A DNA stretch of 64,000 nucleotides from AP-15 sp963703855 (GTDB taxonomy: Bacteria; Pseudomonadota; Alphaproteobacteria; ATCC43930; CGMCC-115725). Shown here piece by piece: positions 17,563-25,298 of the stretch. The position numbers and the translations under genes are program-made. Below the pieces are notes generated by a model that saw only the letters and a list, made by a program, of their open reading frames with translations, was not told the origin of the DNA and searched no databases. Every line of letters starts with the position of its first letter. The stretch's first letter is position 1. Where the stretch lies: positions 1 through 64,000 of the forward strand of contig CAVPFW010000020.1 in NCBI GenBank assembly GCA_963703855.1, read 5' to 3'.

Positions 17563-18612
17563 TCACGCCCGCTGCGGCGCCGCTGAGGAGCGGCGGGCGA
17601 CGGGCCGTCGCACGCCCGGCTTGAGGCGCAACGCCGGATGCTCGACCAGGTGCCAGGAAAGGAAGGCGAGCCCGGCGGTCGCGGGCAAGGCGATTGCGAA
17701 TACCTGCCACCACGCGGCCCGGCCGCCGGCGAGCCAGACAACCGCCTGCTCGGCCGGCCAGCCGTAGATGTAGAGGCCATAGGACAGATCGCCGAAGCGC
17801 GCCGCCGGGATCACCGGCAGGCGCGGGTTGAGCGCCAGCCACAATGCCAGATAGCAGCCGAACAGCGGAAACAGCGGGATGAACTGGCGCAACGGCACGC
17901 TGACGACGAGCCCGGCCAGCGCCAGGAGCGCCACGCGAAAATCGAAGATGCGGCTCTCGCGCAATTTGTAGAGAGCCATGCCGGCGGCAAAAAAGCCGAG
18001 CAGCCACCCCCATCCGCCGAGCAAGTCGAGCGCGTGCTCGAATTGCAGGCAGGCGATGCCGAGCGCCAACAGCAGCAACGTCACCGGCAAGGTCAGCAGC
18101 CGGGTCACGCCGAGCCCGAGCACCATCAGGTACATCATGAACTCGATGCGCAGGGTCCACATCGACCCGTTGATCTCGAGCCCGACCGGGTTGTTGACGA
18201 ACATCACCCCGGGCAGCTCGTGCTGGGTCAGGTCGAGCAAGGTGTTGCCGACGACGTAACGGTAGGGTTCCGGCCGGCTGAGATAGGCGCCCGGCTCCAG
18301 GGTGGTGACGAAGGGCGCGAGCACGAAGGCCGATATGAGGGTGGCGACGAACAGGCCGGGGAAGATCCGCAGCGCGCGCTTGGCGAGGAAACGCAGCGGG
18401 TCGGCCGTCTGCTCGAAGCTCTGCGTCACCAGAAAGCCGCTGATCGCAAAGAACACGAACACGCCGCAGAGGCCGAGGATCGACTGATTGCCGGTCAAGA
18501 GGATCAGCGGCTCGTGCTGCTGGGTGCCCTCGGCGATCAGGAACGAATGCGAAAAGATCACCGAAACCGCGGCGACGAGGCGCAGCGCGTCGAAATTGTT
18601 ATGCCGTGACAC
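17563..18612 (-). CDS. Acyltransferase 3 family (OafA-like) membrane protein
   Basis: A 349-residue integral membrane protein with about ten transmembrane helices that O-acylates sugars of lipopolysaccharide, exopolysaccharide or similar glycans at the inner membrane. The family signature is present: NNFDALRLVAAVSVIFSHSF, with the catalytic His in FSHSF near residue 22, then GVFVFFAISGFLVTQSF and RALRIFPGL. WTLRIEFMMYL is the later conserved helix and GLYIYGWPAEQ the last. No SGNH domain is fused to it. The gene lies 15 bases after the acyl-CoA dehydrogenase on the same strand, but the link looks incidental. Confidence 0.88.
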   Translation of the reverse strand: MSRHNNFDALRLVAAVSVIFSHSFLIAEGTQQHEPLILLTGNQSILGLCGVFVFFAISGFLVTQSFEQTADPLRFLAKRALRIFPGLFVATLISAFVLAPFVTTLEPGAYLSRPEPYRYVVGNTLLDLTQHELPGVMFVNNPVGLEINGSMWTLRIEFMMYLMVLGLGVTRLLTLPVTLLLLALGIACLQFEHALDLLGGWGWLLGFFAAGMALYKLRESRIFDFRVALLALAGLVVSVPLRQFIPLFPLFGCYLALWLALNPRLPVIPAARFGDLSYGLYIYGWPAEQAVVWLAGGRAAWWQVFAIALPATAGLAFLSWHLVEHPALRLKPGVRRPVARRSSAAPQRA

Positions 18613-18627
18613 GGCCGGCGCCCGTGG

Positions 18628-19767
18628 CTATGGATAGATCAGCCGCGCGACGCGCTCGCGGTGCCAGGTGGCGTCGCCGAACGCCACTTCGGAGGCCTTG
18701 GCGCGCTTGAAATAGAGTTGCAGATCGTGCTCCCAGGTCATGCCGATGCCGCCATGCAATTGGATGCCGGCGCCGGCGACCCTGCGGGCCATGTCGGAGG
18801 CCGCGGCCTTGGCCATCGAGACCGCGAGCGCGGCATCGGGTTCCGCCTCGTCGAGCGCCCAAGCGGCATAATAGGTCAAGGATTTGGCGTTTTCGATCGC
18901 GACCAGCATGTCGGCGGCTTGGTGCTTGACCCCCTGATAGCTGCCGATCGGTTTGCCGAAGGTTTCCCTCAGCTTGGCATAGTCGACGGTCATGTCGAGA
19001 ACCTGCTGTGCGCCGCCGCACATCTCGGCGCAGAGCGCCACGGTTGCCCGCGCCACGACCCGCGACAGCGGCGCCCAGCCATCATGCCAGTTCCCGAGGA
19101 GGGCCGCGGCCGGCAGCGCCACTTTGTCGAACCGGACCTCGCACAATTTGCGGGTCTCGTCGATCGTCGGCAATACGGTTACCGAGAGCCCTGCGATATC
19201 CTTCGGCACCAGGAACAGGCTGACGCCGTCCTCCATCGTGCTGCCGTCGCGGGTGCGCGCGGCGACGACCATGATGTCGGCCAGATGCGCGTCGCCGACA
19301 AAGAGCTTGGTGCCGGAGAGGGTGAAGCCGCCACCGGTCTCGCGCGCCGGGAGTGTGATCCCGGCCGCGTCCCAGCGCAGATCAGGCTCGGTCCAGGCCA
19401 GCGCCGCCTTGGCCGCGCCGGCAGCGATCCGCGGCAGCCATTCCCGGCGTTGCGCCGGCGCGCCGGCTTCGGCAATCGTGGCGCCGCCGAGCAGCACCGT
19501 CGACAGGAACGGCCCGGGCATGACCCGCCGCCCCATCTCCTCCATCAATACGACGAGGTCGACGAGGCCGAGCCCGCTGCCGCCTTCATCTTCGGGGTAA
19601 ACGATGCCGAGCCAGCCCTGCTCGGCGAGCTTATGCCAGAACTCGTCGGTGACCGCCGCCGGCTCGGCCATGCGCCGGCGCACGAACTGCGTGTCGCACT
19701 CGGCGTCGAGGAACTTGCCCGCGGTCTCGCGCAGCAGCGCTTGCTCTTCAGTAAATCCGATATCCAT
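18628..19767 (-). CDS. Acyl-CoA dehydrogenase (FadE-type), first copy
   Basis: A 379-residue flavoprotein that introduces the alpha-beta double bond into an acyl-CoA. Domains follow the family: N-terminal helical (1-115), central beta domain (LAWTEPDLRWDAAGITL; the usual flavin-binding TEP motif is there), and C-terminal four-helix bundle with YAKLRETFGKPIGSYQGVKH (FAD contact) and HGGIGMTWEHDLQLYF. The catalytic base is usually a Glu in the 4th helix or near GGxG; it cannot be fixed by eye. It resembles the large steroid and short-branched-chain subfamily, often working with a second ACAD; a second copy is 645 bases upstream. Intact, MDIGFTEEQ start. Confidence 0.9.
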   Translation of the reverse strand: MDIGFTEEQALLRETAGKFLDAECDTQFVRRRMAEPAAVTDEFWHKLAEQGWLGIVYPEDEGGSGLGLVDLVVLMEEMGRRVMPGPFLSTVLLGGATIAEAGAPAQRREWLPRIAAGAAKAALAWTEPDLRWDAAGITLPARETGGGFTLSGTKLFVGDAHLADIMVVAARTRDGSTMEDGVSLFLVPKDIAGLSVTVLPTIDETRKLCEVRFDKVALPAAALLGNWHDGWAPLSRVVARATVALCAEMCGGAQQVLDMTVDYAKLRETFGKPIGSYQGVKHQAADMLVAIENAKSLTYYAAWALDEAEPDAALAVSMAKAAASDMARRVAGAGIQLHGGIGMTWEHDLQLYFKRAKASEVAFGDATWHRERVARLIYP

Positions 19768-19845
19768 TAATCACACTACCAAGGGGTTTATCCATGCATA
19801 TCCGGTGAGCCTTTAAGGCAACCGCAGTGTTGTGCGACTCGCGGG

Positions 19846-20094
19846 TTACGGAGGATCGCCAAATATCATTCCGATCGACAGGCCTCCGACCCTATTTGGA
19901 ACGGCGGAACCCGGCACAATTTTGAACCCCATCCGTTCGTAGAGACGAAGAGCAGGATTGTCGTGACGGACATTGAGGCACAAGCAAACGCTTCGGCCAG
20001 CAGCCTCGGCCACCAACGCGCGTAGGAGCATCTGGCCCACTCCTTGACCCCGAGCATGTTCCCTCACCGCGATCGATATTTCGGGGGTACACAT
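19846..20094 (-). pseudogene. GNAT acetyltransferase, C-terminal half
   Basis: The 82 codons hold the acetyl-CoA-binding part of a GNAT domain: ISIAVREHARGQGVGQML (R/Q-x-x-G-x-G/A motif A as ARGQGVGQ), then LNVRHDNPALRLYERMGFK (motif B). Family members have 70-80 more residues before this point. Upstream there is no coding continuation in frame, and instead another small damaged gene starts, so the N-terminal half was lost. Acetyltransferase activity is not expected. Confidence 0.7.
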
Positions 20095-20121
20095 AATTCT
20101 GCGGGGAATAACGTTTCTATT

Positions 20122-20396
20122 TTAGTCGTACTCTTCAGGTGGGATCCATGCCGTACCAACGTGCACCGGCCATCGATTATACGCCCGCTGATTGTAACCG
20201 AATTCCCACCGATATCGAACACCTGCTTGTACATCCCGTTGTCATCGATCATCAGATCGCCACCGTCAAATGCAGCGTTGACCGCGTTTTCAATCGCCTC
20301 ACCGACGGCCTCCTCGCTGCCGCACTGTCGAACGAGCGGTTCAAGATTGTGTTTTGGCTCGCCGAAAATATGGCGGCGCCGGTTCGGATCGTCCAT
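20122..20396 (-). pseudogene. Uncharacterised small protein resembling a C-terminal toxin-type domain, frameshifted
   Basis: The ATG at 20396 opens a frame encoding DDPNRRRHIFGEPKHNLEPL, VRQCGSEEAVGEAIENAVNA and then VFDIGGNSVTISGRIIDGR. At about 20165 one base is missing; in the shifted frame it ends VHVGTAWIPPEEYD and stop at 20122. The shape (NPxHNL..LV..GS...A...I...VNA, beta strand VTISGRI, IGTAWIPP end) resembles C-terminal domains I recall from polymorphic or contact-dependent toxins and their solitary relatives; this has not been searched. No immunity gene is identified. The AT content is higher than in the neighbours, fitting horizontal origin. Confidence 0.45.
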
Positions 20397-20412
20397 GCCT
20401 CCCAAGAGGAGG

Positions 20413-21603
20413 CTAACCCTTCGGCAATCCCAGCACGCGCTCGCCGATGATGTTGCGCTGGATCTCGCTGGTGCCGCCGGCGATCGTGTATTGGCGGGCG
20501 CCGAGCACGCGGTGGTGCCAGCGCGCGGCGTCGGGCACCGCCTCGGTCGGGGCATCGACGGTCGCGTAGGGGCCGAGCAGGGTCGACGAGAAATCGGCGA
20601 TGCGCAGGGCCAATTCCGAGCCGAACAGCTTGAGGATCGAGCCCTCGGGCCCGGGCGGCTCGCCGCGCAGCCGCCGGGTCAGCCCACGCAGCCGCGTCAC
20701 CTGCAACGCCTTCACGTCGATCGCGAGCTGAGCCAATTGCTGGCGGATATGGCTTTCGTTCCAGGCCGGCTCCTGGCGGTTGGGAAATTGCTTGGACAGC
20801 TCGGCGAGGCGGGCGATCTGAGCGGCATGGTCGCGGCCGCCGGCGCCGCTGCGCTCGAACATCAAGGTCGTGATCGCAACCTTCCACCCCTGATTCAGCG
20901 GCCCGACCAGGTTTTCCTTCGGCACCGCAACATCCTCGAAGAAGACCTCGTTGAAGTGGCGGTGGCCGTTGAGCAGGACCAGCGGGCGCACGGTAACGCC
21001 TTGTGTCTTCATGTCGACCAGCAGATAGCTGATACCGTGATGTTTGGGCGCGTCGAGGTCGGTGCGCACCAACAGGAAGCACCAATCGGCGAAATGCGCG
21101 CCCGAGGTCCACACCTTCTGGCCGTTGACGACGAAATGGTCGCCGGCGTCGACGGCGCGGGTGCGCAGGCTCGCCAGATCGCCGCCGGCGCCGGGTTCGG
21201 AGAAGCCCTGGCACCACAGCTCGTCGGCGCTGAGGATGCGCGGCAAATGGGGCTTTTTCTGCTCCTCGGTGCCCCACTGGATCAGGGTCGGACCGAGCAG
21301 GTTGATCGCGCTCGCCCCCGGCAGGACCGGCGCACGGGCGCGGAAATACTCCTCGTCGAAGATGACCTGCTGCATCAAGTCGGCGCCGCGGCCGCCGTAT
21401 TCCCTGGGCCAGGAGATGCCGACCCAGCCGGCCCGGTGCATCGTCTTCTGCCAGGCGACGCGCTTTTCCAAGGTCTCGCGGTCGGGTGCGACCCGCTGGT
21501 CGGCCGCGTCGTCGACCTTGATCCCGGCCGGCAGATTGGTTTCGAGCCACTGGCGGAACTCGGCGCGGAACGCCGCATGCTCCGGGCTGTCGGCGAAATC
21601 CAT
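20413..21603 (-). CDS. Acyl-CoA dehydrogenase (FadE-type), second copy
   Basis: A 396-residue acyl-CoA dehydrogenase of a different subfamily from the copy at 18.6 kb. Flavin segment CQGFSEPGAGGDLAS (SEPGAGSD-type) and WTSGAHFADWCFLL mark the central domain; the C-terminal bundle ends in RQYTIAGGTSEIQRNIIGER, where the GGTSEIQ motif is the FAD-ribityl contact. The start used is MDFADSPEHAAFR at 21603; the frame is open 63 codons further up but without protein-like sequence. It faces away from the secreted-protein remnant beyond 21.7 kb. With the first copy it may form a heteromeric enzyme, as known for paired ACADs in steroid side-chain degradation. Confidence 0.9.
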   Translation of the reverse strand: MDFADSPEHAAFRAEFRQWLETNLPAGIKVDDAADQRVAPDRETLEKRVAWQKTMHRAGWVGISWPREYGGRGADLMQQVIFDEEYFRARAPVLPGASAINLLGPTLIQWGTEEQKKPHLPRILSADELWCQGFSEPGAGGDLASLRTRAVDAGDHFVVNGQKVWTSGAHFADWCFLLVRTDLDAPKHHGISYLLVDMKTQGVTVRPLVLLNGHRHFNEVFFEDVAVPKENLVGPLNQGWKVAITTLMFERSGAGGRDHAAQIARLAELSKQFPNRQEPAWNESHIRQQLAQLAIDVKALQVTRLRGLTRRLRGEPPGPEGSILKLFGSELALRIADFSSTLLGPYATVDAPTEAVPDAARWHHRVLGARQYTIAGGTSEIQRNIIGERVLGLPKG

Positions 21604-21761
21604 CGATCGGCGCCTCGCTCTTGCCAAAATCCCGGTTCGGGCGGGATGCAGGCCGGGTAACCCGCGCGGCGGGGATCGGCCCGGATACCGCGAAACGGTG
21701 CGGCCCGAGGCTATGCACAAAACCTGGCCCTGACAAGCATCGGGGCCGGACCCATGGCTGA

Positions 21762-22049
21762 AGCCCCAATGAGTTTGCTGGTGGCTCTCCACCTAATCCC
21801 GCTGTTTTCTATACCGGACCGCTCGCGGGCAGCCCGCTCGAAGCCCGCCTCAAAAAAGCCCGCCTCACCTCGGCCCAGTACGTGTACGGCATCGTTGGCA
21901 CCACCAACGTCAATGCCTATCCATGGTATACCAACGGTCTGTTCGGTTTGCTTTTGGACGGCAACCAGCTGATTGTCGCGGGCTTTACTGACGCAAAGGG
22001 CGACCACGACGTGCCGGTGACGCAGATTATCTACACGTTTTCGCACTAG
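21762..22049 (+). pseudogene. Orphan C-terminal fragment of an unknown protein, no start codon
   Basis: A frame open from a TGA at 21759-21761 to a TAG at 22047 reads like natural protein: SPPNPAVFYTGPLAGSPLEA, then AQYVYGIVGTTNVNAYPWYT and NGLFGLLLDGNQLIVAGFTD. No ATG, GTG or TTG with a ribosome site precedes the good sequence. Local GC is lower than in the flanking genes. It looks like the last 90 residues of a larger, probably secreted or surface protein whose 5' part was deleted. No family was recognised. Confidence 0.4.
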
Positions 22050-22178
22050 TCTCGGGTCTATCGGGCGGCCCGTTCGATCAACCTGCGCGCCCTCATCATC
22101 ATACCTGGGCGAGCGTCGGGTCCGCGACTTTTACCGGACCGTCCGGGTTGATCACGACGGCGCGGCGTCCGCCGATCC

Positions 22179-23286
22179 TCATTTGCCGAAGATGTCGAGC
22201 GGCAGGAAGGCGCTGACGACGATGTTCGGCACGTCGACCAATTCGCTGAGCTTCAGGTCGACCGCGACCGAACAGATGGCGTAGGCCTGCTGCCGGCTCC
22301 AGCCGCGCTCGACCAAGAGGTCGATCATCGATAAGAGGGCGTTCCTCGCGCTCAAGGTCGCGTCCTCGCTCTCGTTGGTGCCGTCGTCGCGGATCGACAT
22401 TCCGGTGGTGGCCAGAAAGCGTTTTGGCGCGGCGAGCTCTGGCGGGAAATAGTAGTCGTCGCGGGCAAAGCGCGGAAAGCGGATGCCGCGGCGCTGCGCC
22501 TCGCCCTTGTGCAGCGAAAAACGCACCAGGATCGAGCCGGCCATCTCGATCGCGGTGCCGCAGGCCTCACCGTCGCCCTGCGCGAAATGCGCGTCGCCGA
22601 CCGAGAACAGGGCGCCGTCGACGAATACCGGCAGCATCAGGCGCGCGCCCTTGCTCAGCTGCTTGATGTCGAGATTGCCGCCGTTTTCGCGCGGCGGGAT
22701 CGTGCGCAACGCCTCGGCGCCGATTGCCCCTCCCGGCACCGCCCCCTGCGGCTCGGGCGGCAGCGCCAGGCCGCCGCGTGCCGCGAGGTTGGCTTCGCGG
22801 GCGCGGACCCTCTCGCGCAATTCCCTGGAGGGGGCGACCCCGATGACCCCGACGAACGAGCCGTCGGGGATGCGCACCCCCGGCAGATCGGCCGGATTCG
22901 GCGAACCCGTCCCTGATTGTCCATTTGGCGATGTAGGGCTCGGGGAAGGCGTCGCGCAGAAACCCGAACCCCGGCACCTGGACGGTGTAGGCGAAGGAGG
23001 CCGGCTTCATGTCGCGGATCTCGACCTCGAGCAGGTCGCCCGGCGCGGCACCGGCGACGAACACCGGGCCGGTCAGCGGGTGCACGAGGTTGAGGTCGCA
23101 TTGCCGCAGATCCTCGGCCGTCGTCGCCGGCGTGATCTGGCCGTCGAAGGCGTCGCGGGTTTCGATCTCGACCTCTTCGCCGATCGCGGCTTCGACGACC
23201 GGTGCCACCGCCTCGTGCCAGCGATTGTGCCCCTTCTCCGACTCTTGGGCGAGGCGCTTGGCGTGATCGATCGTGATGCTCTTCAT
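22179..23286 (-). pseudogene. Acetamidase/formamidase family protein, one frameshift
   Basis: Members hydrolyse formamide or acetamide to ammonia plus acid with a Zn site. The 5' frame encodes MKSITIDHAKRLAQESEKGH and continues to WTIRDGFAES; one extra base at about 22895 then moves the good sequence to the next frame (ADLPGVRIPDGSFVGVIG, GGNLDIKQLSKGARLMLPVF, VGDAHFAQGDGEACGTAIEM). The GDAHFAQGDGE motif carries expected Asp/His/Glu ligands. Joined, the protein has about 368 residues, close to family size. With a single shift in an otherwise perfect gene, an assembly error or a recent mutation are about equally likely. Confidence 0.85.
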
Positions 23287-23418
23287 GCCCTTCCCCCCCC
23301 GCGGCGCGCCGACCGGTCGAGGCTATGGACAAGCGCTGCCGCTGGCAAGCGCCGGAGCGGAATGGGAACTCCGACGATCGCCGGCTGGTTCGCCTGGACA
23401 GCAGGAAGGGAGGACCCG

Positions 23419-23739
23419 ATGCTTGGAGGACGCACGAGGAACAAGCTGATCAGCGGCTTTGCCGCGGCGGCGATGATTGCAGCCGCGTTGCCGGCCTGGT
23501 CGCAGTCGAGCTCGACGCCGGGCCAATCGACCGGGCGGAACGCGCCGGGCACCGAGGGTCCTTCCAAACCTGGCGTGCCGGGATTGCCCGGAGGCAAGTC
23601 CGGGCCGACCGTCGCACCATCGGGGGCAACGACGCCCGACCAGGCCTCGGCTCGGCCGAATGGTGACGCGAGCGGTGTTCGCGGGCTGCCCGGCAACAAA
23701 TCCGGACCGACGGTAAAGCCTTCCGAGGCAGGGAGATAG
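23419..23739 (+). CDS. Small secreted Gly/Pro-rich protein with an internal repeat
   Basis: A 106-residue protein with a clear Sec signal peptide (MLGGRTRNKLISGFAAAAMI, then AALPAWSQ, with cleavage probably after AWS/Q near residue 28). The mature part is low-complexity, rich in Gly, Pro and Ser, and contains GLPGGKSGPTVAPS and, 25 residues on, GLPGNKSGPTVKPS: an internal duplication. The ATG has a good ribosome site (GGGAGG, 7 bases upstream). Similar short secreted proteins with a PGNKSGPTV motif occur in alphaproteobacteria as far as I recall; function unknown. It has no operon partners. Confidence 0.7.
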   Translation: MLGGRTRNKLISGFAAAAMIAAALPAWSQSSSTPGQSTGRNAPGTEGPSKPGVPGLPGGKSGPTVAPSGATTPDQASARPNGDASGVRGLPGNKSGPTVKPSEAGR

Positions 23740-23804
23740 CGGTCCCGGGCTGCGGGCGGTTCGAGCTTCTTCGCCGGCCCGTCGCGATCAGGCCGGCTGT
23801 GCCC

Positions 23805-24494
23805 TCAGCCGAGCGCTGCGGCGGCGCGGGCGACGCGCTCGGCGCGGTCGCGTTGGCGCGGCTCGGCGCGGGCCAGCACTTGGGCGAGGATCGCCGGGTC
23901 GGCCGTCGCCGGCGAGCCGGAGGAGAAAGGCGGGGCTGGGTCGTATTCGATCGCGAGCTGGATCGCCTCCGCCGCTGCCCGGCCGGCGATCTCGGCGGCG
24001 ACGGCCAAGGCCACATCGATGCCGGCGGTCACGCCGCCGCCGGTGAAGACATTGCCGTCGACGACGACGCGATCGACTGCGGGCTCGGCGCCGAAGGCGC
24101 GCAAGAGCTCGCGCGACATCCAATGCGTCGCGGCGCGCCGGCCGCGCAACAGCCCGGCCGCCCCCAGCACCAGGGAGCCGGTGCAGACCCCGACAACATA
24201 GCGCGCCCCCGCTGCGGCATGGCGCAGAAAGGCCAGCACCTCCTGATCTTCGAGCAGCGGGTTGATCCCCGCCCCGCCGGGGACGAGAACGAGATCGAGC
24301 GGCGGACAGGACGCAAACGTCGCCATCGGCAGGAGGGTCAGCCCATGCTCGGAGCGCACCGGCGACAAATCCTTCCACAGCAGCAGAGTCTCGGCGCCGG
24401 GCAGCCGGGCGAGGACCTCGTACGGGCCGGTCAGGTCGAGCTGCGTCATATCGGGGAACACCAGCATCCCGCTGCGCAAAGCTGGCTCGCTCAT
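23805..24494 (-). CDS. DJ-1/PfpI-family protein, isonitrile hydratase-like
   Basis: A 229-residue class I glutamine-amidotransferase-like protein. The nucleophile elbow is VVGVCTGSLVLGAAGLL with Cys104 followed by Thr105; near the N-terminus is PDMTQLDLTGPYEVL with acidic residues at 15 and 20. Isonitrile hydratase InhA uses Asp17, Cys101 and Thr102 in the same arrangement, so hydration of an isonitrile to an N-formamide is a good guess. The HTH found in AraC-type relatives (GATase1 plus AraC) is absent. It diverges from the PEBP gene with an 83-base gap. The start is fixed by MSEPALRSGML at 24494. Confidence 0.82.
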   Translation of the reverse strand: MSEPALRSGMLVFPDMTQLDLTGPYEVLARLPGAETLLLWKDLSPVRSEHGLTLLPMATFASCPPLDLVLVPGGAGINPLLEDQEVLAFLRHAAAGARYVVGVCTGSLVLGAAGLLRGRRAATHWMSRELLRAFGAEPAVDRVVVDGNVFTGGGVTAGIDVALAVAAEIAGRAAAEAIQLAIEYDPAPPFSSGSPATADPAILAQVLARAEPRQRDRAERVARAAAALG

Positions 24495-24577
24495 CGCGCC
24501 TCTCTCGAAAGCCGGCCCCGCTGGAGCCGCTCCCTCTTTATCGCTAGAATCCGATTTCGGCAACGCGGAGACGACCA

Positions 24578-25039
24578 TTGCCGCTGATCCTCGCGAGCCC
24601 GGCGTTTGCGCCCGGCGGCCAGATCCCGTCGGAATACACCTGCGACGGCGCCGATCTGTCGCCGCCATTGACCTGGTCCGGCGTGCCGGACGGGACGAAG
24701 AGCCTGGTTCTCGTCATCGAGGACCCGGATGCTCCCTCGGGCATTTTTCGCCATTGGGCCGTCTTCGACATCCCGGCGGGGGTGCGGGCCCTTCAGGCGG
24801 GCTACGGCCCGAACCCTTCGGCCGGGGGCTTTCGCGAGACCCGCAACGATTTCGGCAAAGCCGGCTATGGCGGCCCGTGCCCGCCCCCGGGACCGGCGCA
24901 CCATTATCATTTCCGCCTGTTCGCGATCAGCCGGCCGAGGCTCGATCTGACCTCGTCGGCAAGCGCCGGCGATGTGCTGCAGGCGGCCGAGCCCTATGCG
25001 ATCCAGCGGGCCGAGCTGACCGGCACCTATCGGCGCTGA
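24578..25039 (+). CDS. YbhB/YbcL-type PEBP (Raf kinase inhibitor-like) protein
   Basis: A 153-residue phosphatidylethanolamine-binding-protein family member, cytoplasmic. The ligand pocket motifs are present: CDGADLSPPLTWSGVPDG, VIEDPDAPSG, then HWAVFDIPAG and YGGPCPPPGPAHHYHFRLFA. The start is TTG at 24578 with GGAG 8 bases upstream; translation from it gives the normal N-terminus. The family's role in bacteria is not settled (inhibitors of kinases or hydrolases are known). Monocistronic; 260 bases with no clear gene follow it. Confidence 0.9.
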   Translation: MPLILASPAFAPGGQIPSEYTCDGADLSPPLTWSGVPDGTKSLVLVIEDPDAPSGIFRHWAVFDIPAGVRALQAGYGPNPSAGGFRETRNDFGKAGYGGPCPPPGPAHHYHFRLFAISRPRLDLTSSASAGDVLQAAEPYAIQRAELTGTYRR

Positions 25040-25298
25040 CTTGCGGATTTTGAGCCGGCATGGCGTCTGCGCCGCTCGCGGGGTCAACGGCCGGTTCGGA
25101 CGGCTTTCCCGAGGCCGCAGATGTGCTGGCGCAGGGCCGAAAATTCTGCCTATATCCCGCGCCCGGCGGTCCTCGTTCGGCGCCGCCCGCGGAAAGTTCA
25201 CCCAAGATCTGTCGGATCGACGCGCGGTGGTGGCGTATCAGGGATTGAGCAAGGTCCCTGAGTGTAGCGTTGGCTAGGCATACGGACCGAGCGCACAG

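Noticed and set aside
22099..22182. 27-codon frame after the acetamidase remnant
   Set aside because: ATG overlaps the preceding stop, but it is too short and has no recognisable pattern to call a gene.
25040..25298. Possible potassium or c-di-AMP riboswitch in the kup leader
   Set aside because: No conserved riboswitch core could be recognised by eye, and such ydaO-type elements are not expected in alphaproteobacteria.
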